DNA of 64,000 bases from Parasponia andersonii (GCA_002914805.1 JXTB01000104.1:406479-470478), one strand, 5' to 3'; shown: positions 22,755-34,400, counted from the stretch's first letter. Program-made: numbers and translations. The notes: generated by a model not told the origin, from the sequence alone.

Positions 22755-24892
22755 ATGTCTAGTAGTGAGGATTTTAGGGAAGGGAACGCATTTTCAGGAG
22801 AATTTGAGAACTCCAGTATTAGCTCCATAAACCTTGAAGATTACCTTGAGCCAGAACCCGAAGTAGAGATAACAGGGGTCAGGTAAAATAGTCCTCGCAT
22901 AGGCGACCTCCCTCAGGACCAGTAGCCTCGACATATCAGGGACGCCCCTGTCTTTGCGTCGGGCTATCAATACGTAGAGGAAAATTGGTCATGTACCAAT
23001 ATAAGGACGAGTTGCACATCGAACAAGCTCAGCAAAATCATGTGCAACTATAAGATCGCCATCCCTCTTCGCCTACCCATGGAATTCAATCGACCACACA
23101 CACCACTACGCGGAATCACTTCTTTTTCTGAAGCAGTTCTCAAGTGCGGTGTCCACTTCCTACTTCATCCATACATAAAATCAATTATCAATTACTATGG
23201 GGTCGTCCATTTCCAACTGACTCCTAATACATACAGATATATGGTAGGTTTGTACATACTTTACCACAAATTAGGTTTAGAAGACTCCCCTTCTCCTAAA
23301 GAGTTCGCTTGGTTTTACCAAGTGAAATCAAACCCGTCAGATCTTGGCTTCTTTTATGCAAGCAAATGGTCGAACCAGGCAATAAAAATAATCTACGGGG
23401 TTCGCAACAACATGGAAAAATGGAAAAATCCATTTTTCTACTTTGACTATGCGGATAACGGCTTCTTTCAAAATCCCGGTAGGTAGTTTTCCAATTTATC
23501 ACCTTTTTCTATTTTGTTATTTTTATCCTGATCGCACTCACATGTAATCGCAGACAACAGGGAATAGCCCGGACTTTCCAGGGAACAACTCGCAAGGGTG
23601 TACAAAATCAACGATCTTCCAATCGAGGAATTTGATTGGAAGGTACTTGGAACTTCCAAGAACCTAGTCGTTTACGGTCTGCTTCCAAAGGGAGCTGCAT
23701 TCCCTGACCCCCCCGTCCGTTTGTCCAGACCTTCGTGCTCGAAGAAAAAGAAGCCAAGGAAATAGACGGATATAAGTGCCTCGTCTTCCAGACTTGGGAA
23801 ACGAAAAGTACCTGCCACCTCTCCAGCTTCGAAACCTTCTTCTCCAGAAACAGCATCACCTCCAGCTCCTCAACTAGCTCCTCAACAAGAAGGTAAGCAT
23901 ATATACATTTTTTAATTATCATTGTATTATATCACCTTGCTCACTGACATATCTGTACAGAGATGGTTATTGGTAGTAGCCTGCGAGCACCACCCTCCAC
24001 TCTCGGGTCCATGGCAAAATCCTAGACATCCGAGAGCACTCCTCCGTCATCGAAAGGGAAAGAGAAGGTCGATAACTCCAAAAAATGAAAAGTTGCCTTC
24101 GAGGACATCCTGGCAAGCTCGCCTCCTCCACAGCCTCAGATAACGAGCCATTCTGAACTACCGAAAGAGGCTGCCACCTCTTCAGAACCGATCCTGGTAG
24201 ATAAGGATAAGGAACTCTTCGCGCTCCTCAATCAATTACCAGAGAAGGCTGGTATGAGCACAACCTTCATTGATCGCTTCACTTCCGAGGAGGGCTGGGA
24301 GTGGATGAAGCGACGATCTGCCAAGGTCGCCTTTGGTTCTGCGATGAGGATGCTAACTAATGTAAGTACCTTTTTTCTCTCTCCTCAAATGTATTATTTC
24401 TTGGTATTAATGATTATATTTTCAGACCGCGGCTGCTGCTGTCCTGATGCATAACCCGGTCCTCGAATGCTTGGAAAAGGCCGAAAAAGTTGAAGAGATA
24501 ATCCAAGCATTCGAGAACTCGGAGAAAGCTCGGGAGAAGGAGGAAAAAGCCTTTGACTTGGAGAGGCAGCAACTGCTAAGGGCCTGGCCAAGGAGAACCT
24601 TGAGGAGAAAGTCAAAGAGCTCGAGAAAACCATCTCCGAGCATCCGGATCGCATGAGGGAGGCGACAATAGAGGCGGTTCACAAAGCTATCGAAGAGTTC
24701 AAAGCGACTGAAGTCAAAGAACTCGAAGATAAAGCTAGTGACATCGCCTCGTCGACCATTATCTTTAACATCTTCTGTAAGCATCCGAACTTTGACTTCT
24801 CTATCCTTGGCGAGGACGTGGTCGAGCTTATCCAGAGTTGGAGGGAGGATACTGCCAAAACTGAGGATGGCGGTGTGAGCATGTCTGTATAA
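22755..24892 (+). pseudogene. spliced antisense extra gene inside the gypsy element (gypsy-type 'Transposase_28'-like)
   Basis: The gene runs opposite to gag-pol between integrase and the 3' LTR. Four exons with GT-AG borders join in phase: 22755-23478, 23554-23892, 23961-24361 and 24426-24892. Starting at MSSSEDFREG, exon 1 carries a conserved domain (LPMEFNRPHTPLRGITSF, FLLHPYIKSIINYYGVVHFQ, YILYHKLGLED, FAWFYQVKSNPSDLGFFYAS). This matches what I know as the Pfam 'putative gypsy type transposon' domain, which despite its name has no shown transposase activity. Exon 2 ends in a Ser/Pro-rich linker. Exons 3-4 encode a charged, coiled-coil-like region (LECLEKAEKVEEIIQAFENS). In-frame stops lie at 22884, 22923 and four later places, and there is a frameshift near 24570, so this copy is dead. 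A leader exon ending near 22370 (AAAG/GTTAGTA) is possible. Function unknown. Confidence 0.75.
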
Positions 24893-25606
24893 TAAACACT
24901 TGTATTTTTTTTATTTTTTTAGAACAATGCGGGCTTGGTCCCCCTTCCTCACTCTGCTTATGTACGGGTACAAAAATTCTTTTAATGAATATTATTTTTT
25001 CTTCAGACATTCCTGCAAAATAATCAAAACACAACATTGTAATTTTAACTAAGTAGTAAATTATGAGGTGACTGATCGATACGCTTTTTGCGATTTGAAT
25101 CCAACTAACTTAAAACGAGTTCTAAACGTTAGGATAGGTTAGGTCGCTTAAGAAAACAGTAAGTACGAGTGATGCAAACTCAATATTGTTTTTCAAAAGT
25201 TCCATGGCAAAATATAATATAGCAATATTTCACATTGAACAATGAACGTTTTGCTTAGTTACTTTGTTGTTCGAGGAGAGAAATTGCGTAATACGACATG
25301 CTAAGGTATGAAGCGAGAAGAAAATCCTAGAATTTTAAGGAGTTTTAGATATTTTGACGATCTAAAACTCCGTCCCCTCTAAATGGAAGTTTTGCATAGT
25401 CCCTTAGGAAACAAGTAGGAGATAATATTCTGATCCCACTGCCCCTCGAGTTTTATGGTGTCCGAAAACTGTCATAAAACTATAAGAGATGAACCAAATG
25501 AAGTTGAAGTAATAGCCGAAGAAATATTATTGACGAATGATGTCGAATGTCGAAATAATGAAGATACAGGAAGCCATTGAAAATACACGAAGATAAACAT
25601 GAAGAT

Positions 25607-26730
25607 TCATTGATAATAACGACGAAGTTGTTCTACATTCCAAGCATGTTTGATCTTTTGTCCGCCGATGCGAGCTAGGTTATACGTCCCAGGTCGAATG
25701 ATGTCATCAATAACATAAGGCCCTTCCCAGGAAGGTCCAAATACACTAGTACCATGCTCTTTATTATTAGGTAGAACTCTTCGAAGGACAAGATCACCAA
25801 CTTCAAAATGTCTATTTTTGACTTTGGAGTTATAATGTCGAGCAGNGTGGTGCAATAAGCCCATAAAACTTCTGGAAGTACTTCTGGCCAAGCTCCTTTA
25901 TACTCCTCCAACTTCGTCTTTATATTCTGTTTAAGTATTTTATTTATCACTTCGACTTGCCCATTGGCTTGTGGATGAACAACAGTAGAGAAACTCTTCT
26001 TGATGCCTAAGTTGTTGCAGAAGTCGCGGAACTCATCACAGTCGAATTGTTTCCTATTATCAGAAATTATAGTATGTGGTATACCATAATGGCAGATTAT
26101 AGATTTGTAAACAAAATCTATCATCTTCTTTGCAGAAATGGTACTCAAGGCCTCAGCTTCCCCCCATTTTGTGAAATAATCGACTGCGACTACCGTATAC
26201 TTCAAACCACCCCGTGCTAATAGAAGCATCCCGATAATATCAATTCCTCAAACAGCAAATGGCCATGGACTAGTCATTGTAGTTAAAGGAACATGTGGTT
26301 TTCTAGGAATAGTCGCAAACCGTTGACATTTATCACACCTCCTAGCAAATTCTATTGTATTCTTCTTCATAGTCGGCCAAAAATACCCTTGTCGAAGAAT
26401 CTTGTTTGCAAGTGCTTGCCCCCCAAAATGATTTCCACATATTCCTCTGTGGATTTCCCTCATAATGTAGCGTGCTTTTTCATCTTTGCTCTTGGGAAGA
26501 TCGCCATTTTGTAAATATTGCATTATAGGATCCATCCACAATGGTTTTTTGTCAACTGGCATAGCTACTTGAGGTTCAACCTCGATGCTTGGCGATACAA
26601 GAAATTCAACAGGGACAACCTTCAACAACTCTGCATCTTTCGTTGAAGCGAGCTTAGCAAGGGCATCCGCCTGGATATTTTCAAAGCGAGGAAGAAGCTG
26701 AATGTTATAAGCAGTGAATGTTAAGAGCAA
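25607..26730 (-). pseudogene. end of second RNase H plus integrase of gypsy pol, disrupted
   Basis: 26730-26248 holds the RNase H tail and the HHCC zinc-binding region (HRGICGNHFGG .. CDKCQRFA). A TGA stop replaces a codon at about 26250. 26229-25847 holds the integrase core with VDYFTKW, IISDNRKQF and NGQVEV, which carry the D, D and E residues. After the single N at 25846, translation resumes at ARHYNSKVKN in another frame and ends in a GPY/F-like C-terminal block (FGPSWEGPYVI). About 70 residues normally found between core and C-terminal block are absent at the N. Confidence 0.88.
25846..25846. other. single N concealing a break in integrase
   Basis: Left and right of the N the integrase continues in different frames, and a segment normally of roughly 200 bases is absent. 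The N is either a collapsed gap or a deletion junction. Confidence 0.65.
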
Positions 26731-27442
26731 TCATTGCACCTCCTGCAAATAGACCATCAGTCTTACTCCTCTCGCTTGGTAATCGCCCTTAACCTGACAA
26801 ACGACCAGCTGGGAGTCGCTGCATACTTAAATCATCTCGACCTTCATTTCCTGTATAAGCTTTAGCCTAGCTATCAGCGCTTCATATTCAGCCTCATTAT
26901 TCGATGCTGGGAACTTGAAGCACAGCGCACAATGAATGTTATGCCCTTCAGGACTGATTAAAACGAGGCCCGCACCTGCTCCATTTTCATTCATGACCCA
27001 TCAACATAAAGTTTCCACAACCTTGATGTATCTGAAGTGGGTTTTTCGAGTACTCCTGTGGGAAGATCGACGTCATATGTAAATTCTGCAATAAAATCTG
27101 CGAGGGCCTGACATTTTATGGCAGTGCGAGGTTGAAAATTGATGTCAAATTGACTCAATTCAACAGCCCACTTAAGCAGCCGTCATGATGCCCAGGTTGC
27201 TGTAGAATCTGTTTCAACAGAAAATTCATGAAAACCCTGATGGAGTGAGCATGAAAGTAAGGTCGAAGCTTTCTTGATGCGATGACGAGTGCTAGCGCCA
27301 ATTTTTCCATCTCTGGATACCTAGTTTCGGCATCAAGTAATCTTTTACTTATATAATAGATAGGTCGCTGTATATTTTCTTCTTCGCGAATTAATGTAGC
27401 ACTCGTCGCATATTTGAAAACAGCGAAATATAAGCATAATTC
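26731..27442 (-). pseudogene. RNase H region, broken, with traces of a second RNase H
   Basis: Minus-strand translation in shifting frames shows a first RNase H (RPIYYISKRLLDAETRYPEM, followed by LALALVIASRKLRPYF) and, after a spacer with stops, a second block containing PASNNEAEYEALIARLKL. The latter is typical of the additional RNase H found in the Tat lineage; its last motif (FENIQADALAKLAS) lies at about 26690-26640. Stops and frameshifts are frequent, so this portion is non-functional. Confidence 0.75.
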
Positions 27443-28201
27443 TTAACCTGGATTCAGTTTTAACAAGAGTGAAGGAGAACCCAAGTGTACTTTCAACTCT
27501 TGGAATGCCTGCTCGCATTCTTTCATCCATTCGAACCTCTTTGATCCCTTCAACACTTCAAAGAATGGTTGGCATTTATCAGTTGACCTGGATACAAACC
27601 GACTCAGTGCAGCTACTCTTCCTGCTAGGCTCTGTACATCCTTGGGTTTATGTGGAGACTGCATATCAATCAATGCTTGTATCTTCTGAGGGTTCACTTC
27701 AATACCTCGTTGATTGACCATAAAACCCAGAAACTTTCCAGATCCTACCCCGAACGTACACTTCTGGGGATTCAGCTTCATTTGATATTTTTGGAGAATT
27801 TTGAACATCTCATCAAGGTGCTTGATGTGATCTTCGGCTTTCTCTGACTTCACCAACATGTCGTCGACATATACCTCCATTGTCTTGCCAATTTGTTTTG
27901 TAAACATCATATTGACAAGATGCTGGTAGGTCGCTCCTGCGTTAACAAGTCTGAAGGGCATCTTTTTGTAGCAGTATAGTCCTCGATCAGTGATGAATGA
28001 GGTATGCTCCTCATCTAGCTCGTACATGGGAATTTGATTATATCCAGAATACGCGTTCATGAAACTTAAGAGTTCATGCCCCGATGTCGCATCTACAAGC
28101 TGGTTGATTCTCGGAAGGGGGAAGCTGTCTTTCGGGCATACTTTGTTGAGATCGGTGAAATCGATGCAAATTCTCCACTTCCCATTGGGTTTCTTCACCA
28201 A
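27443..28201 (-). pseudogene. reverse transcriptase domain of gypsy pol
   Basis: An open 252-codon segment with the expected reverse-transcriptase blocks in order: KPNGKWRICIDFTDLNK, FPLPRINQLVDATSGHELLS, MPFRLVNAGATYQ, the catalytic YVDDMLVKS, and the thumb region with FLGFMVNQRGIEVNPQKI. It copies element RNA to DNA in an active copy. It ends at a stop codon where RNase H should continue in frame. The sequence before it (28202-28318) continues pol but is interrupted. Confidence 0.92.
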
Positions 28202-28318
28202 AACTGGGTTCGCAAGCTAGTTAGGGTAAAAAGATTCCCTTATAAATCCAATTTCGAGCAATTTCTCCACCTCTTCTTTTAACGCGACGCAGCGCTCTGG
28301 ATTCATAGCTCTTCTTTT

Positions 28319-29500
28319 CTATCGTACAGGTTTCTTTGTCGGGTCTATATTAAGATGGTGGCATATAATTTTCGAATCGATCCCTACCATGTCTGAATGT
28401 TGCCATGCAAAGACATCCAAGTTAGATTCCAGAAAAGCGACCAACGAAGCTCGCACAGGCTCTTGAATCTTCGTTCCAATCTTTAAAGTCTTGGATGACA
28501 TGTCGAATGATAAATCCTCCAGTTCTTCAATGGGTCCAGTTCTGACCTCTTCGTCTATTTCTCGAAGATCGAAATCTTCTTTGGTCGTGTCGATTAACGC
28601 TTTAACTAACGGTTCGACCGACATTTTTTCTGATGCTTCAACTGACGCTTCGACTGATGCTTTGTCTGACGCTTCAACGGATGCTTCGACTGATGTTTTG
28701 CCCGATGTTTCGACTAATGCTTCTTCTGGTAGCTGGACCATCATTGTACGAGGCATCGCATCCTTTGCTGCGAGCTTCAACGAGTTGTTATAATAAGTCC
28801 GCGCATCATATTGGTTTCCTCGCACCTCGCCTATCCCGTGTTGGGTCAGGAATTTCATAGTGAGATGATAGATTAAAGTGACGGCTCGAAGTTCTCTCAA
28901 TATCGGTCTTCCCAGCACAGCATTGAATGCAGAGGGGCAATTTACTACCAAAAATTGGGTCATTATCGTTGTAACCCTAGGATAGGTTCCAACGTTGACC
29001 ATTAATTCAATCATGCCCATAGGTATCAGGCTGTCACCAGTGAAACCATAGAGTGGAGTAACGGTAGGCTTCAAGTCGCTCTCATTCAACCCCATCTTCT
29101 TAAAGGCGTCGTAGTACAAGATGTCCACAGCACTCCCGTTATCAACCAATACTCGCCATAACTGTGTGCTTCCACAATTAATTTTTATGACCAATGCATC
29201 ATTATGCAGATAATGGATTCTGTGAATGTAATGTCCATGTCCGGTACTCGTTGAAGCTTGCATGGTCACTACTCAAGATGCATGACATTAGTCAATGGCT
29301 GTTGTCGAGCTTCTCGTGCATACCTATCTTGAGCCCTTTTCGAATCTCCGCCAACATGCGGTCCTCCAAAGATAGTTCGGACTTCGCGTTGAATTTCTGG
29401 AGGTCGTTGTTGGTTTTCTTCTCGCCTTTCATCGTTCTGCCTGGTGTACTGCCGCAGTCATCCCTCTTTAATCAATCTTTCAATTTCATCCTTCAAGGCA
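28319..29500 (-). pseudogene. gag-pol linker and aspartic protease domain
   Basis: The minus-strand frame from 29269 to 28319 is open for 316 codons. It includes the retropepsin-like active site VDNGSAVDILYYDAF, where most relatives have DTG or DSG, and the second conserved block NAVLGRP. Upstream, 29500-29270 carries typical linker text (FGGPHVGGDSKRAQDRYARE) with stops. The C-terminal part has short Val-Glu-Ala-Ser repeats (28623-28735), then the spacer leading to reverse transcriptase. In an intact element this protease would cut the polyprotein. Confidence 0.85.
28623..28735 (-). repeat. short in-frame repeats in the protease-RT linker
   Basis: Degenerate 12- to 15-base units encode repeated SVEAS / DKAS motifs on the minus strand. 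They lie between the protease and reverse transcriptase domains and look like slippage expansion in a flexible linker. Confidence 0.8.
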
Positions 29501-30048
29501 TAATAATTATTGGTATCATGTCCAATATCATTGTGATATCGGCAGAACTTGTTGGGGTCGCACTCTGTCCTGTCCCGTTTCATTGGTTCCTATTAATGGT
29601 ATCGCTCCTGCTAGTTTGTGACCGCATAGATATGATCTATGGGCGCGTTTAACTCGGTATGATTGTTGAACCGCATGGGAGCTCTTGAAATCTCCTGCTT
29701 TTTAGGTCTAGGCTGATTCTCCGTCAACTATTCATTACTCCTTTTATTTTTCTTATTAACGTTATTGTTGGTCATGATCACATTTTTGGTAGCATCTTTC
29801 CTTTCTTCTTTCTTTGTCTTTCGAAGATTCTCGCGCGAAGATTCTACCCTCAAATGCCGACCAACCCTTCGGTAGAAGTCTTCTATAGTTCTACATTCTC
29901 GCTCAAGTAATTCCTCCTAGAGTTTAGATTCTGGTCACACCCTGACCATCATGAGAGTTAAAACTCCCCCTTCAGGTGAGTTGTTGACCTTTGCTAACTC
30001 TGAGGTGAATCGATTGAGATGATATCGTAGAGTTTCCTCTAGACCTTG

Positions 30049-31191
30049 TCAAATTGCAGACAAGCTAACAAGTGGAACAGTGAAATTCTTTGCAGCTTGG
30101 AACTGTCTCAAGAACGTCGTTTGAAGTTGTTGCCAGGACGAGATTGAGCCGAATTTAAGTCCTTGGAACCACTTCTTTGCTGCTCCTGAGAGAGTTACAG
30201 CAAAACATCTGCAGCGTGCATGATCATTGACACGATGGAGTTCCATCAAGTCGCTGAAGTGATCCATATGGTCCTGTGGATCAGTTTTCCCATCAGAAGT
30301 GTTTATGGTGGGAAGTCTGAATCCAGTTTGTAGGGCAGCAGCCCGAACTTCCTCGCTGAATGGCGATTGACGATACCCATCAGCGAGCTCATCATCCCAA
30401 CCAGCAAGTGCATCTAATGTGATTCTTAAATTGTGAACATCGACATTCGGAGGGAGAGCATTATCTCTTGCTGGCGGCAAGGGCGGCCTTTGATCGTTAT
30501 CTCGATGTATGGCAGGTTGGTCAGGTAGAGTCTTCTGCGATCTGTGAGAGGAATCTAGCGAAATAGTGCGGCGAGATCGGCTTTGGTCATTATGGTGCGA
30601 TACGGATCGTTCATGACTACGTCGCCTCTCCAAGTATTGTCTTAGATCTGCAGGATCTTGTCTCGACTCTCTGCTGATTCTTTCGAAGACGCTTCTCGAT
30701 GGTTGTTTTCATTCGCTGCTGTTTAAGCGATCTTGATTACCAGTAGATTTGCGAGAAGGTTGTCCACAATCACGGTTAGTACTTAAACTCTCTGTACCAG
30801 ATTCTGGAGGCAAGTTTGCGACTTTGCCTTTTCCTTTGGAGATGCGATCTTCATGACGCTCTTACTGAGTTCTTGGCTGGTCGCGTTTCCTTGCCTCTAG
30901 GATCTATATTCCTTCCTCAGGTAGTTGAGTAGGACGTTCTCTGGAACATTCGTGCTGTGGTGGGGTCACCATCTGCCTTTCAACAAGTCGTCGTAGGAAA
31001 TCATTAATCTAGTTAGTGATTTGCTGAAGGTTCACCAGTGTCTCCTCCATACGATCCTGTCTCTGAGTAAGGTTTTCTGATGCAGTCATGGTAGGTTGAT
31101 CCTGAGTAGGGTCTGTCTGTGCAGCAACAGTACTCTGGGGTTAGTTTTGGCTAGTTCCGCTAACTCTGGTAGTATTTCTGGTATTTGCCAT
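30049..31191 (-). pseudogene. gag (retrotransposon capsid), with in-frame stops
   Basis: Translation from ATG at 31191 stays in one frame to 30049 but meets several stop codons in its first 190 codons; from 30633 to 30049 it is open. The open part has a basic Ser/Arg-rich segment, then a retrotransposon gag domain (PFSEEVRAAALQTGFRLP, DPQDHMDHFSDLMEL, CFAVTLSGAAKKWFQGL, SISSWQQLQTTFLRQF). Gag forms the particle that packages element RNA. The zinc-knuckle region beyond 30049 is broken by frameshifts. Confidence 0.88.
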
Positions 31192-31233
31192 TATTAAAAA
31201 AGTGAAATTTGACAAACTGTTTTGCCGGAATAG

Positions 31234-31250
31234 CCCTCCTTCGAGCGCCA
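31234..31250 (-). other. primer-binding site of the gypsy element
   Basis: On the minus strand, TGGCGCTCGAAGGAGGG starts five bases inside the 5' LTR. TGG pairs with the CCA end of a tRNA. I did not assign the tRNA species. Confidence 0.65.
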
Positions 31251-31255
31251 ATTAT

Positions 31256-31918
31256 TGATGGAGGTTTTGTCAATAATAAATTTAAAAAAAATTACGAGAT
31301 GTGGCTTGTATGAAAAAGGTTATTAATCAAAGCAAATAAAGAAGCAAAGATTTTATAGTGGTTCAGCCCCTAAAACGATGAGCTTACGTCCACTGTTTTT
31401 CACTATTTTCTGGAGAATTACAAGAACTCAAAATTACAATGTATTATCCGGAAAGAAGAAGAAAACACTCTCAATAATTCCTCAGCCCCCCAGATCAGAA
31501 ATAGTCTTAAATCCCCTCACCGAAACATTGAACTCCCTTCATATAGATGAAGGTAGCTCAATGTTCCCAATTGTGAGAATAGGTAACTGTACAATCGGAT
31601 AATACAATTTGAGTAACAATATAATTGGGTAATCACTTAAAACAGGTAACTAGTCGAATTTGAAAGAGAAATTTTTGTTTCCCTTTCCTTGTAGGTTACC
31701 CGTTTGACGAAGCATAAACTAGTCCCCTTTTCATTTTGGTCGCACATAACCTATTCGGAGGAGGTCGCACGTAACTTACGCGATGGAAATCGCATGCAAT
31801 TCTTTCGGATGAGGTCGCACTTAATATTATGCGGTGGAGGTCGCATGCAACCCTTTCAGATGAGATCGCACTTAATTTTACTCATGCGACCTGACATAAG
31901 ATTTTAGACCGCACAACA
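31256..31918 (-). repeat. 5' LTR of the gypsy element
   Basis: 663 bp, matching the 3' LTR along its whole length with scattered substitutions, mostly transitions, and lacking one 51-bp unit. It is followed on the minus strand by ATAAT and then the TGG that opens the primer-binding site. Confidence 0.92.
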
Positions 31919-31923
31919 CATAC

Positions 31924-34400
31924 AAATGTATTTCATTAAAAAAAAGTCTGAAAAATAAGAGCTATTTGAAAAGTAAAACTCTCTTTGATAAGAAACTATT
32001 TGTAAATTATAGGTTAACTTATTATTATGCTCGAATATAACCTAAAAAGTACAGCCCACTGAGCTAGTCTTAGTGAGTGAGATGGGTAGGGACTAGGTAT
32101 TAGATTGAGAGTTTGACTTCTAAGGTGCGTGACTTATTATTATTTTTTTTCGTAATAAGTAGATGTCATTAATTAAATTTTACTTAAAAAATTTAAAATA
32201 TACGTTTGTTATCTTTTTTAAGGAAAATTCCTTGTTATCTAATTATTTTCTCTAGAGTTTTTTTTTTTAAAAAAAAACCTATGCATATTGCTCGTTCATC
32301 AACATTATTGTAGTAGAGGTCATTAATTAAGCCTCATTTTAAAAAATAAAAAAAATATGTTTGCTATTTTTTTTTATGAAAAATTCCCTGTTATCTAATT
32401 ATTTTCTATAGTTTTTTTTTTTAACTTATGCATATTGCTCATTCATCAACATTATTATTCAAATTTTAGAGTTAAAACTAAATTAATATCTCATTCAATG
32501 GCTATAAATTTTTTTAAGTGGAATAAAACTACCTTGAACTCTTTTCTCTTTGATTTTTCCTAATTATTTTCTTTGTATATTTTTTTTCCCTTTATAAATG
32601 AGTTTAGTTGATTTTTATTAAGGTTTTATGATTTGTTTAGATCTGAAAAATTTTAAAGAAAAAAAAAAAGAAGTGTTTTTTTTACTCAACTGAAAGAAAG
32701 TTGGCTCTATTATCACCTCTTTTATCTTCACACCCTTTATTAAATAAAGAAAGATTATATATACACACCAATTGGATTAAAGGCACCATTTAATACAAAA
32801 AAAAATAACTAAAAAGAACAAATTTATCAAAAAAAAATGAAGGCATGCCATCTCCCTCAATTTGCCAGTACTATTCATCTTTTTTACTTGCCTTTCTGTT
32901 CTATCACTTTAAGAATGCAAATCAAATTAGAGCAAGCGTTAGAAGAGATAACCTCTAGAGCAAGTATAAACACATCAGAATAAAACCCCAAAATTCTATG
33001 ACATATGAGTTTGTAAACTAGGCAAAAAAAAAGGAGAGAGAGAGAGCATTTCATATATGATTTTAGTCTTTCATTTCATCATGAAATAAAGTACAAACCA
33101 TTATATTGATACGAAATCAAAATTATAGTTCCTCATATATTGTGTTTTTTTTTTTTCAGTAATTTTGAAGGACTTTTTTGTTTTGTATGTGTCTTCTAAT
33201 CGTGTTCTTGTTTATTTCATGGTTTTTGTTTATTTCTCTATTTCTCTTGTTGTGTTTTTTAATATTGATTTATTCTTTTCATCCTAAGAATTAGAAACTA
33301 CCATTGCTAATTTTCTATTTTGATTGACGTATGCAAGGAAGAAAATTTGAGAGTGTATATAAGGTGCTTTTATCTTAGTTTTCAATATGTTATCTATTCT
33401 TGCCTGTGTACTTATTATTGGGGTGCCTTAATAATAATAAGAGTTGCTAATATAGCTACCCATAAATAAATTAATAACTATTTTTCTTACAAAATTATTC
33501 TCATGTAAAATGACATAAATATCTAAATACCATATTAATTAATAATCTTTTTTTTACCACACTCCCTCAAACATATTTGATAAAACACTTAGATCAACAA
33601 AACTAAATCGAACGATAATTTGATTGAATTTTATATAATGGTGGATGAACAAATTTCAAATCATGTTCATTTTGAAGAGACAAATCGTCTCTTTTCTTTC
33701 TTTTTTTTTTTTCTCCTTTTAAAGAATTAATAAATACTATATTTTAGATTTAGAAATAATAAATTAAGAACCCTAAATTGAAACTTAAGAACTCCACAAT
33801 AAATGCTTTAGAGAAATGGAGGGGGAAAAAAAGAAAGAAAAGGTAAAAGAAGATGGATATTTAAACCCTGATTTAATATAATAACCTACAATCTCCAAAT
33901 TTTTTAGGAGAGAAGAAAGAAAGAAAAATAAAATATTGATAGTTTTTAGTATTTCAAATTATAGAAAAATGAATGTTTGCTAAAAATGCAAAAAGTTGAA
34001 GATAATTCCAAATAAGTGTGGTTCGTTAGAATTTATTGGAGGTGTGCAAAAAAGAAATATAACTGAGTTTTTGTTGTCCAATTTTAGGATTAAAATACAT
34101 CCGAAAGGTATGGGAAATAAAAATTTAAAAAATTTCAATTTTAGTGAAGGGTTTATATAAAAAGGGTGAGGAAAAAAAAAAGTGTGTGAAAATAATTACG
34201 TATTATTACGTAGTAAGGTAAATTTTTTAGTATAAAAATACAGGAGTGTGCTTAAAACTTCAATTATCAAATGGTGTACAACTTGAATCGGACTTGGCGT
34301 CGTAATTAACCCAATTTAATAAGTGGTTTGGTGTTAAACCAGTCCCCTCTTTTTTCTCCATGATATCCTCCTATACCAAAAACTTTGACGTCGTTTGTAC
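31924..34400. other. AT-rich intergenic spacer
   Basis: No gene is visible. The notable content is a tandem duplication (32159-32466) plus many A/T homopolymers. Confidence 0.7.
32159..32466. repeat. 154-bp tandem duplication, two diverged units
   Basis: Unit 1 starts GTAGATGTCATTAATTAA at 32159 and unit 2 GTAGAGGTCATTAATTAA at 32313. Both contain TTATCTAATTATTTTCT and end near CATATTGCTCGTTCATC / CATATTGCTCATTCATC. The units differ by substitutions and changes in A/T runs. Confidence 0.85.

Larger units (their letters stand above)
21084..31918 (-). mobile_element. full-length Ty3/gypsy LTR retrotransposon, Tat-type, degenerate
   Basis: The element lies on the minus strand. It is flanked by CATAC at 21079-21083 and 31919-31923, a 5-bp target duplication. 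In element order: 5' LTR (31918-31256), primer-binding site (31250-31234), gag, protease, reverse transcriptase, RNase H, integrase, a 3.8-kb 3' region, a purine tract (GGAGTTGGGGGG at the 21801-21815 side) and the 3' LTR (21800-21084). Domain order PR-RT-RH-IN marks Ty3/gypsy. Traces of a second RNase H before integrase and an antisense extra gene downstream of pol point to the Tat lineage. Stop codons and frameshifts affect most domains, so it cannot encode its own proteins now. Confidence 0.93.

Noticed and set aside
28491..28860. Plus-strand open frames opposite the protease region
   Set aside because: They are shadows of the minus-strand pol frame and its short repeats.
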